The position numbers and the translations under genes were made by a program. From Methanobrevibacter sp. (GTDB taxonomy: Archaea; Methanobacteriota; Methanobacteria; Methanobacteriales; Methanobacteriaceae), in the NCBI GenBank assembly GCA_009776495.1, contig WRNS01000048.1, positions 1,274 through 6,768 on the forward strand: DNA of 5,495 nucleotides, read 5' to 3'. A model generated the notes under the pieces. That model searched no databases, was not told the origin of the DNA, and saw only the letters and a list, made by a program, of their open reading frames with translations. Each line of letters starts with the position of its first letter. The stretch's first letter is position 1. Shown piece by piece: positions 1 to 5,495 of the stretch.

Positions 1-99
1 GAAATATCTGGATGTCCTCCAAGACCAAGTGAAATTTTAGAAGCTATTCTTGCAGTAGCTCCTGGAGCTATTGCATCTAGAACGAGGGATGCGAAATGA
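1..99 (+). CDS. ehaN: Energy-converting hydrogenase A small subunit, C-terminal end (partial)
   Basis: The frame is open from base 1 and ends at TGA 97-99, giving 32 residues; the 5' part lies outside the window. The visible piece starts EISGCPPRP. GCPPRP is the region of the last Cys ligand of the proximal [4Fe-4S] cluster in the NuoB/EchC/HycG-type small subunits of group 4 [NiFe] hydrogenases and complex I. The short helical tail that follows (EILEAILAVAPGAIASR) is also typical of that family. The subunit would carry electrons between the NiFe site of the large subunit and the polyferredoxin, on the cytoplasmic face of the membrane complex. The stop overlaps the start of the large-subunit gene (ATGA), as expected for tightly coupled partners. 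The EhaN name, rather than the Ehb equivalent, depends on the downstream gene order. Confidence 0.85.
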   Translation, partial: EISGCPPRPSEILEAILAVAPGAIASRTRDAK

Positions 100-1220
100 T
101 AGTGCCTATTGGACCAATCCATCCAGGATTAAAGGAACCTTTAAGACTTAAACTCCATACAAAAGGGGAAAAAGTTTTAAGTGCTGAAATTGATTACGGT
201 TATGTTCACCGAGGGATAGAACGAATCATGGAAGGTAAAACCTGGCAAAAATGCATTTATTTATCCGAAAGAGTTTGTGGAATATGTTCTTATATACACT
301 CTCAAACATTTGCCGAGACAATTGAAAGGATTTCTGACGCTAGAGTTCCTCCAAGAGCTCAATTTTTAAGAGTTATTACAAATGAATTAGATAGAATTCA
401 AAGCCATCTTTTAGCTAATTCTACATTTTTTAAAGCTATGGAACATGAAACATTATTTATGTATATGTTATCTTTAAGAGAACATGCAATGGATGCAATT
501 GAACTTTTAACAGGTAATAGAATTAATATGGGTTGGAATGTAGTGGGTGGTGTTAGGATGGATGGGAAAACTGTTCATTTTGACCAAATACTAGAAAAAC
601 TCAAAAACATTGAAGAGGACTTTGATAGATACGTGGAAATATATGAACAAGGTCCACTGACAGGACTTCGTTCTAAAGACGTTGGAAAAATGAGTCGTGA
701 GGAAGCATTAAAAGGAAGAGCTGTTGGTCCAATTGGTAGAGCATCTGGTTTGAAACATGATTTAAGAGAAGAACATCCTACTTACCGTGATAACTTCGAA
801 TTTAAACCTATTTGGAGAAAGGAAGGAGATAACTTTGCAAGAACTATGAATAGGTTTGATGAAATTCCTCAATCTATTGATTTGATAAGACAAGCTATTG
901 ACAATATACCTGATGGTGATATCCGTAAACAGGTTGAAATCGGTTCTGCGTACGGTGAATGGAGAAATGAAGCTCCAAGAGGAGAAGTTACTTATATGGC
1001 AGAAACGAATGGTAATTTAATTAAACATATTTCTATCAGAACTCCAAGCATAATGAATATTGATTCCTGTGCTAAGTATATGTTGAAAGATGTAGCTACA
1101 ATTTCCGATGCCGTAGCTACTTATGCTACTGCAGATCCTTGCATAGCTTGTGCAGAAAGAGTAGCTATAGTTGATGTAGATAAAGGAAAGTTTTCAAAGG
1201 ATATTTTTAATTTAAAATAA
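96..1220 (+). CDS. ehaO: Energy-converting hydrogenase A, large [NiFe] catalytic subunit
   Basis: Complete 374-aa protein of the NuoD/EchE/HycE family, the large subunit of a group 4 membrane-bound [NiFe] hydrogenase. It opens with the family signature PIGPIHPGLKEP (residues 4-15) and YVHRGIE (36-42). The N-terminal nickel-binding motif is RVCGIC at 59-64 (Cys61, Cys64), followed by His68. The C-terminal motif is DPCIAC at 347-352 (Cys349, Cys352), followed by Arg355. Both Cys pairs needed for the NiFe site are therefore present. Arg in place of the final His of other hydrogenases, and a tail of only 19 residues after it, fit group 4 enzymes. The start ATG 96-98 overlaps the small-subunit stop; a GAGG at 84-87 may be the ribosome site. 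In Eha the ion gradient drives reduction of ferredoxin by H2, supplying low-potential electrons for CO2 reduction to formylmethanofuran. Hydrogenase large subunit is near certain; EhaO rather than EhbN is inferred from the polyferredoxin gene that follows. Confidence 0.9.
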   Translation: MIVPIGPIHPGLKEPLRLKLHTKGEKVLSAEIDYGYVHRGIERIMEGKTWQKCIYLSERVCGICSYIHSQTFAETIERISDARVPPRAQFLRVITNELDRIQSHLLANSTFFKAMEHETLFMYMLSLREHAMDAIELLTGNRINMGWNVVGGVRMDGKTVHFDQILEKLKNIEEDFDRYVEIYEQGPLTGLRSKDVGKMSREEALKGRAVGPIGRASGLKHDLREEHPTYRDNFEFKPIWRKEGDNFARTMNRFDEIPQSIDLIRQAIDNIPDGDIRKQVEIGSAYGEWRNEAPRGEVTYMAETNGNLIKHISIRTPSIMNIDSCAKYMLKDVATISDAVATYATADPCIACAERVAIVDVDKGKFSKDIFNLK

Positions 1221-1299
1221 TTGATTTATGATAATCAATGATGAAGTTAAAACATTAAAAGAAAAAGAAAAAAAAAGTGTTTTCAAAACAAAATTATTT

Positions 1300-1304
1300 G
1301 GTGG
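1300..1304 (+). promoter_or_regulatory. Ribosome binding site of the polyferredoxin gene
   Basis: GGTGG lies 3 bases before ATG 1308. It matches the GGTG core used by methanogens and supports this start. In frame upstream, the stop TAA at 1248-1250 is reached without another ATG, so 1308 is the only ATG start available for this reading frame. Confidence 0.6.
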
Positions 1305-1307
1305 ATT

Positions 1308-3674
1308 ATGTCTTCTGTGATTTGGTACTTATATGAGTTTGCAAGAAAAACCTGGTTAGAAGGTTTTACTAATGCAAAATCTAAACAAGATATTGTAGAA
1401 AAACCTGATCGATTCAGGGATTTTCCTGAAGTTATCAAAGAATACTGTATTGGTTGTGGTTCTTGTACTTTGTCTTGTCCTTCACCTAATGCTATTAAAC
1501 TTGTTCGTGAACAAGATGACGATGAAAGTGAAGGTATAACTTATCCTATAGTTAATGTTTCTTCATGTATAAGGTGTGGTTTTTGTGCAGAAGTTTGTCC
1601 ATCTGATCCAAAAACAATATTATGTGGTGAAAATCACTTAATTAGCGAAAAATTTAATATTATCCCTTCAAAAAGACAATACATTGTAGATGATTTCTTA
1701 TGTATTAAATGTAAGAAATGTTTAAAATCATGTCCTGTTGAAGCTATTTATGAGGAAAATAATAAAATTCAAGTTGACCAATCTAAATGTATATCCTGTG
1801 GGGATTGTTCAAAGATTTGCCCTGTGAAAGGAGCAATGAAAGGTGTATTCATTGATAATCTTGAAGATCAAAAAGCGCTTATAAACTTAGTAGTTAATAG
1901 CTTAGAAGAATATATAAAATCAAAAGAAGAGGAACTAAATGAGTTAACTAAAGATAAACTTCAAAGCTATGAATTTCCCATATCAAAACTTTGGGATGAT
2001 GCATTAGCTATTATACCAGATGAAGAAATAGCTTTAGAAATTATTGAAAATGCAACTAACAGATTAGAAATTAGGATTATTACGTGGGATGATTCTAAAT
2101 GCGAAAAATGTCGCATGTGTGTTGATGAATGTCCAACAGGAGCAATCACTTATAACCTTGAGAAAAATGAGGTTAAATGGAATGAAAACAAATGTTTGAA
2201 ATGTAGTATTTGCTATCAAACCTGTCCATTTTGTGTTGTTAATTATTATTTAGCTAAATTCTTAGTTGAAAAGACAGATAACGAAAAAAATATTCTTATT
2301 AGTATAAAAAAGGTCATTATAGGAGCTTCCACAAAAAAATGCACAATGCCTATAAGAGAGATTGAAGTGGAGTATGAAATTGACGATGAAAAATGTGAAA
2401 CCTGTAAAGATAAGCCTTGTCTTAATATTTGCCCAGTAAATGCTATTTTCACTAACTCTGATGATGGTAGAATCAACATTAATGAAAAATGTTTTGGTTG
2501 TGTTTTATGTAGAGAAATTTGCCCTTATGATGCTATATTAATGGAAAGTAAATTAACTGATCCAATAAGAGAAAATGTCCCTAATATAAATTCAAAACTT
2601 TGTAAAGCTTGTGGAGCTTGTGTTTTAAGTTGTAAAACAGGAGCTATTCATTTAACTTCTTCAGGAACTGAACAAGTTCATAGTGAAATTGATGAAGACA
2701 AATGTGTTAGATGTGGCTATTGTTTTAGATCTTGCCCCACTGATGCAATTAAATTTGGTGAAATCCTTCCAAAATCGGTTTCTGGTGGAAAAGCTATTGT
2801 TGTAAACGAAAAAGATTGTATAGGATGTTTGACATGTACAAAAGTTTGCCCAGCAAAGGGAGCTATAAATCTATCTAAACAAAACAACTCACCTTATATC
2901 GATCCTTCCTATTGTGCAAGATGTGAAGAATGTATGAATGCTTGTCCTTCAACAGCTATTAAATATTCTTCTCGAAAAAGAGCTTATGAACAGTTTAATA
3001 AATTAAAATTATTAGACACAGTATCATTAATAATTGATAATGATATTAAGGAATTATCTAATGATATAACAGAAATGGACAATGTTTTATTAGAATTAGC
3101 TAAAGATACTTCTTCTAAACATGAGGAAACTTTTGAAACAGACATTACAGATACTATTATGGAAAAAATCAACTCACTTATTAATCCTAATATTTCTCTT
3201 GATTATGTGAAAGATTTCATTGATTATTTCCCTCCAATTCGTAAAATTAAACCTATTAGAAATAATTGTATAGGTTGTGGAGAATGTATTGATGTTTGTC
3301 CAGTAAATTGTATTTGGTTGGAGTTACCTTCTTCGATTCATATTGAAAATGAATGTGTTTTCTGTGGGAAGTGTGTTTCAACATGCCAGGTTTCAGCTAT
3401 TGAGCTTACAGAAGAATTTTTCCAAATAAAAGATGATGATTCCTCTGAAGATAAAATATTTTTCACAAGAAAATATATTGAGGGCCAGAGAGATGGTGAA
3501 TTTCAAATTGAAAATTCGCAATGTCAAGTTTGTGGGGTTTGCGTGAATCAATGTCCTGTAAGTGCGTTAGCTATTGAAAATGATGAGATTGTTGTTAATC
3601 CGGATTTATGTATTTCCTGCCGTGAATGTGAGTCATTGTGTCCTGTAAATGCAATAAAAATTTCTTTGAAATAG
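1308..3674 (+). CDS. ehaP: Polyferredoxin with 16 [4Fe-4S] motifs, energy-converting hydrogenase A
   Basis: 788-aa soluble iron-sulfur protein with 68 Cys, of which 64 form 16 ferredoxin motifs. First Cys of each: 47, 87, 132, 161, 265, 296, 363, 395, 432, 466, 504, 536, 654, 683, 739, 768. They fall into blocks of 4, 8 and 4, separated by charged, probably helical linkers without cluster motifs (about 172-264 and 547-653). Fifteen motifs are CxxCxxCxxxC; motif 7 is CxxCx4CxxxC. The normal CP is CK in motif 9 and CQ in motif 14. The N-terminus (SVIWYLYEFARKTWLEGF, then DRFRDFPEV before the first Cys) resembles the docking helix and lead-in of EchF/NuoI-type subunits, so this end probably contacts the hydrogenase small subunit. 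No signal peptide or transmembrane segment is seen. Position after the large subunit gives the Eha assignment. The symbol is by position only: I recall two Eha polyferredoxins (EhaP and EhaQ, 6 and 10 clusters) in Methanothermobacter, and this protein may represent both. Confidence 0.85.
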   Translation: MSSVIWYLYEFARKTWLEGFTNAKSKQDIVEKPDRFRDFPEVIKEYCIGCGSCTLSCPSPNAIKLVREQDDDESEGITYPIVNVSSCIRCGFCAEVCPSDPKTILCGENHLISEKFNIIPSKRQYIVDDFLCIKCKKCLKSCPVEAIYEENNKIQVDQSKCISCGDCSKICPVKGAMKGVFIDNLEDQKALINLVVNSLEEYIKSKEEELNELTKDKLQSYEFPISKLWDDALAIIPDEEIALEIIENATNRLEIRIITWDDSKCEKCRMCVDECPTGAITYNLEKNEVKWNENKCLKCSICYQTCPFCVVNYYLAKFLVEKTDNEKNILISIKKVIIGASTKKCTMPIREIEVEYEIDDEKCETCKDKPCLNICPVNAIFTNSDDGRININEKCFGCVLCREICPYDAILMESKLTDPIRENVPNINSKLCKACGACVLSCKTGAIHLTSSGTEQVHSEIDEDKCVRCGYCFRSCPTDAIKFGEILPKSVSGGKAIVVNEKDCIGCLTCTKVCPAKGAINLSKQNNSPYIDPSYCARCEECMNACPSTAIKYSSRKRAYEQFNKLKLLDTVSLIIDNDIKELSNDITEMDNVLLELAKDTSSKHEETFETDITDTIMEKINSLINPNISLDYVKDFIDYFPPIRKIKPIRNNCIGCGECIDVCPVNCIWLELPSSIHIENECVFCGKCVSTCQVSAIELTEEFFQIKDDDSSEDKIFFTRKYIEGQRDGEFQIENSQCQVCGVCVNQCPVSALAIENDEIVVNPDLCISCRECESLCPVNAIKISLK

Positions 3675-3718
3675 TTTTTTTTAATTTTTTTTTTTTAACT
3701 TTTTTTAATTTTTTTCTT
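3675..3718 (+). terminator. Oligo-T terminator of the eha operon
   Basis: Directly after the polyferredoxin stop codon come four T runs of 8, 12, 7 and 7 bases, separated by AA or AAC. Archaeal RNA polymerase stops at T-rich tracts without needing a hairpin, and no stem precedes this one. It marks the probable 3' end of the operon; the next gene to the right is on the other strand. Confidence 0.75.
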
Positions 3719-3760
3719 AATTTATCTTCTCAAAATATTTATTTTCTAAGAAATAGATTT

Positions 3761-3788
3761 ACTTCGCTATACAGTAATATAACGAAGT
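3761..3788. repeat. 28-nt inverted repeat in the convergent spacer
   Basis: Two 11-nt arms (ACTTCGCTATA and TATAACGAAGT) pair with one C/A mismatch around the 6-nt loop CAGTAA. It is the only place in the 3675-3930 spacer with several G/C bases close together, so it stands out from the AT background. It lies between the ends of two convergent genes and is followed on the + strand by more T runs (3797-3812). A back-up or two-way terminator or RNA 3'-end hairpin is the simplest reading; a protein-binding palindrome is possible. Confidence 0.5.
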
Positions 3789-3947
3789 TGAATTAATTTT
3801 TTTATTTTTATTTAATACATGATAAATATTTTAATTTGAAATAAGAAAAATATTTAAAATTAATAAATATTTAAATATTTAAATTTTATAAATATTACAA
3901 TTATTATAAATATTATAAATATAATACTCTTGTTTGCATTGGATTAA
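3789..3947. other. AT-only spacer, no gene seen
   Basis: Almost pure A/T with repeated ATAAATATT and TTTAAATATT words (especially 3850-3925). No open frame with coding character is found on either strand. On the - strand, TTTTTCTTATTTC (3850-3838) is a weak T-rich stretch that could help end the radical SAM transcript, but this is not secure. Confidence 0.5.
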
Positions 3948-5084
3948 TCACTGTTTTAACATTAGGTCCATCACTGTGTATGGCTTATCTTTAGGTTTTT
4001 TTGTGTTTCCACTTAAAATTGGAATTGCAGATTTTAAAAATTCCTTATTGGCCCTATTACTTACTTCTTTAAAAATCATTTTATAAGCAGTACACTGAGG
4101 ATCTACAGCTTTAGTGCTACCAGTAGCTACGATTGCATTATATGGGCAGCCGCCTTTACAGAATTTTATATAATTGCATTGTGCACAGTCTTCATCCACA
4201 AAGTTTTTAAAATCTTGTAGCTTTTCCCAAGGTTTAGTTTTGCTTATATCTTCCATACTAGGTCTTTCAAAAACATTACCTAATACATATTCTTCCATTC
4301 CAACAAATCTGTAACATGGATATATTTTACCATCGTGACCAATAGCTAAGGTGTCTCCAATACAATCTGCAAAGGTACACAATGTTCCTCTTCTAAGGAA
4401 TGTACTTTTACAGATATGATCAAAATCTTTTATTTCTATTTTGTCCAAGTCATAAAGATATTTATCTAATAAATCAATTAACAGCTGACCATGATCTTCA
4501 GTTTCTAATGCCCAAGGGTCAGCATTATCTGCTCTAAGGGAAGGTAGAGCTGCATGAAGTTTAATATTATAACCATTTTTTAAGAAAAAATCGTAGATTT
4601 CATCTTTATAATCTTTAGAATAAGAAGTAAATGTACAAATAAAACTTACATTGACCCCATTTTTTGTAGCTAATTTATAGGATTCCATGGTTTTATCAAA
4701 GTATCCTTTTCCTCTTTGATAATCATTGATTTCTTTTGGTCCATCAATACTGGTACTAATAGCTACTCCATATTCTGCAAATAATTTAGCTAATTTTTCA
4801 TCTAATAACCATAGGTTACTTTGCAGGGAAAAACCAGCTTCTTTATGAGTTTTGGCATTTTTAAGCAAGGGAAGAGCTTTTTTATAAAAATCATATCCTG
4901 CTATTAAGGGTTCTCCTCCATGAAATGTGAAATGGACATAGTCATCTCTAAATCCATCTAACCATTTGACAATCCCCTCGACTACTTCGGTGTCCATTAC
5001 TCCTGATCCTTTCTTCGATCCCCAACAGTAGCTACAGTTAGAGGGACAATCTAAAGTTGGAATTATCATAATATGAAATGTCAT
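3948..5084 (-). CDS. Radical SAM/SPASM enzyme, probable peptide-modifying type
   Basis: Complete 378-aa protein. The radical SAM cluster motif is CPSNCSYC (Cys13, Cys17, Cys20). HGGEP at 55-59 and SIDG at 112-115 are further conserved elements of the SAM-binding barrel in this class. The C-terminal SPASM domain is complete: Cys241 (Cys236 also near), Gly252, Cys257 (GKIYPCYRF), then Cys300-x2-Cys303-x5-Cys309-x3-Cys313, and Cys331. This layout binds two auxiliary [4Fe-4S] clusters, as in anaerobic sulfatase maturases and RiPP-maturing enzymes. The short N-terminus with FHIMIIPTLDCPSNC matches what I recall of the methanogen peptide-modifying family named after Mhun_1560; this needs a profile search. 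The gene follows a small Cys-rich protein gene on the same strand after 59 bases, making that protein the first candidate substrate. No sulfatase is in the window, so sulfatase maturation is less likely. Start chosen because the family motif begins within 13 residues of the ATG. The reaction is unknown. Confidence 0.88.
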   Translation of the reverse strand: MTFHIMIIPTLDCPSNCSYCWGSKKGSGVMDTEVVEGIVKWLDGFRDDYVHFTFHGGEPLIAGYDFYKKALPLLKNAKTHKEAGFSLQSNLWLLDEKLAKLFAEYGVAISTSIDGPKEINDYQRGKGYFDKTMESYKLATKNGVNVSFICTFTSYSKDYKDEIYDFFLKNGYNIKLHAALPSLRADNADPWALETEDHGQLLIDLLDKYLYDLDKIEIKDFDHICKSTFLRRGTLCTFADCIGDTLAIGHDGKIYPCYRFVGMEEYVLGNVFERPSMEDISKTKPWEKLQDFKNFVDEDCAQCNYIKFCKGGCPYNAIVATGSTKAVDPQCTAYKMIFKEVSNRANKEFLKSAIPILSGNTKKPKDKPYTVMDLMLKQ

Positions 5085-5086
5085 AG

Positions 5087-5106
5087 TTTCCCTACTTATT
5101 TCCCTA
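5087..5106 (-). promoter_or_regulatory. Doubled TAGGGAAA before the radical SAM start
   Basis: On the - strand the octamer TAGGGAAA occurs twice, 12 bases apart (5106-5099 and 5094-5087); the second copy ends 2 bases before the ATG at 5084. The AGGG of the nearer copy could act as a weak Shine-Dalgarno site. There is no GGTG or GGAGG, so translation may be weak or coupled to the upstream small gene. Confidence 0.3.
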
Positions 5107-5143
5107 ATTATTAATCTTTATAATCAAATTTTTCCAATTCTTT

Positions 5144-5317
5144 TTATTTTTCATACTCTTTTTCATCTTTCCCTGTTTCAAAGGTATGGCCACAGTTATC
5201 ACATACAATAGCTTTTAATTCTGCATGAGCTTTTTGCTCATCTATCATTTTCCTTTGAACAGTTTTATCTTGAGATCCACATTTTGGACATTTAGCTATA
5301 ATTTCTTCCAGTTTCAT
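5144..5317 (-). CDS. Small Cys-rich protein with two CxxC knuckles, putative radical SAM substrate
   Basis: A 57-aa open frame, ATG 5317-5315 to TAA 5146-5144, easily missed for its size. It begins MKLEEIIAKCPKCGS and has CPKC at residues 10-13 and CDNC at 39-42, each followed by Gly. The region between (DKTVQRKMIDEQKAHAEL) is charged and probably helical, and the tail is acidic and lysine-rich. There is no signal peptide or membrane segment. The reading is coding-like: regular knuckles, balanced composition, and G/C content above the flanking DNA. Two CxxCG knuckles suggest a metal-binding zinc-ribbon or rubredoxin-like fold. Its place directly upstream of a SPASM enzyme suggests a precursor or target of that enzyme. 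I recall a methanogen-specific short Cys-rich peptide family (TIGR04165) described near such enzymes, and this looks like a member, but that is memory and not a search. A free-standing zinc-ribbon regulator is the main alternative. Confidence 0.8.
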   Translation of the reverse strand: MKLEEIIAKCPKCGSQDKTVQRKMIDEQKAHAELKAIVCDNCGHTFETGKDEKEYEK

Positions 5318-5333
5318 ATTATAATAATATATG

Positions 5334-5348
5334 ATTTATAATTTAAAT
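5334..5348 (-). promoter_or_regulatory. TATA-like promoter of the small protein/radical SAM operon
   Basis: Reading the - strand, ATTTAAATTATAAAT (5348-5334) precedes the small gene. Its centre lies about 24 bases before the ATG at 5317, close to the usual distance between an archaeal TATA box and the transcript start. The bases between box and ATG are only A, T and a single C, with no Shine-Dalgarno site. Both points fit a leaderless mRNA starting at or next to the ATG. The AT-rich background makes chance matches common. Confidence 0.4.
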
Positions 5349-5360
5349 AGTGTGATGAAA

Positions 5361-5495
5361 AAATTTTTTTTAATTTTCTTTTTGACGATTTTTTTTAATT
5401 TTAATTTTTTATTAATTTTTTTTAATTTTTCTTTTTAATTATTTTTTTAATTTTAATTTTTTATTAATTTTTTATTAATTTTTTTTAATTTTTCT
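5361..5495. repeat. T-rich low-complexity tract with tandem duplication
   Basis: Almost only T runs separated by AA or ATTAA, reaching the window edge, with one short G/C island (TTGACGA, 5382-5388). It contains two copies of one pattern. Copy 1 (5389-5431) reads T8-AA-T4-AA-T6-ATTAA-T8-AA-T5-C. Copy 2 (5442-5494) is the same with T7 at the start and one extra T6-ATTAA unit. No gene is seen. It lies upstream of the - strand operon, so it is not that operon's terminator; it may be an A-tract upstream region or belong to a gene beyond the edge. Confidence 0.6.

Noticed and set aside
1134..1163. Missing final His in the C-terminal NiFe motif of the large subunit (DPCIACAER)
   Set aside because: Arg at this place is normal in group 4 energy-converting hydrogenases and their complex I relatives; all four Cys ligands are present, so it is not a broken active site.
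1967..2149. Antisense open frame of 60 codons
   Set aside because: Lies wholly inside the polyferredoxin gene on the other strand; the Ser/Ile/His-rich product is what antisense reading of this AT-rich gene gives. No ribosome site or family motif.
2246..2479. Antisense open frame of 77 codons
   Set aside because: Fully inside the polyferredoxin gene; its hydrophobic look comes from reading Lys/Asn/Glu codons on the reverse strand. No supporting start signal.
2984..3172. Antisense open frame of 62 codons
   Set aside because: Opposite the second linker of the polyferredoxin; low-complexity Ser/Ile/Leu product and no other evidence.
96..3674. Ehb hydrogenase instead of Eha
   Set aside because: In Ehb the large subunit gene is followed by a membrane subunit and the polyferredoxin lies upstream; here the polyferredoxin follows directly. 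A direct alignment would settle it.
3850..3925. Possible CRISPR or iteron-like array from repeated ATAAATATT words
   Set aside because: The repeats are short, irregular and purely A/T, with no constant spacing or distinct spacers; best seen as compositional bias.
3948..5084. Anaerobic sulfatase maturase as the specific function
   Set aside because: The domain layout is shared with sulfatase maturases, but no sulfatase is nearby and the adjacent small Cys-rich protein is a better partner.

Overview
The window looks like chromosomal DNA of an AT-rich hydrogenotrophic methanogen of the order Methanobacteriales. A Methanobrevibacter-like genome is the best guess. The reasons are the energy-converting [NiFe] hydrogenase genes of the Eha type, the very high A+T content, the oligo-T transcription stops, and a radical SAM/Cys-rich peptide pair that I associate with methanogens. 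The genus is inference; no rRNA or other marker gene is present.

Left part (1-3674, + strand): the 3' end of an energy-converting hydrogenase A (eha) operon. It holds the last 32 codons of the small subunit (ehaN, GCPPRP cluster-ligand motif), the complete large [NiFe] subunit (ehaO, 374 aa, start and stop overlapping ehaN as ATGA), and a 788-aa polyferredoxin with 16 recognisable [4Fe-4S] Cys motifs. Eha is a membrane-bound complex that uses the ion gradient to drive H2-dependent reduction of ferredoxin. The polyferredoxin is the likely electron wire out of the small subunit. Assignment to Eha rather than Ehb rests on gene order: in Ehb the large subunit is followed by a membrane subunit, in Eha by polyferredoxins. 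The operon appears to end after this gene, at a long T-rich tract.

Middle (3675-3947): an almost purely A/T spacer between convergent genes. It holds the T-tract terminator and one clear 28-nt inverted repeat.

Right part (3948-5317, - strand): a probable two-gene operon. The first gene (5317-5144) encodes a 57-residue protein with two CxxC knuckles. The second (5084-3948) encodes a 378-aa radical SAM/SPASM enzyme of the peptide-modifying type. Together they look like a small RiPP-like or protein-modification cassette, which is the most interesting item here. A TATA-like element just upstream fits a leaderless transcript.

Right edge (5361-5495): low-complexity T-rich DNA with a near-perfect tandem duplication and no gene.
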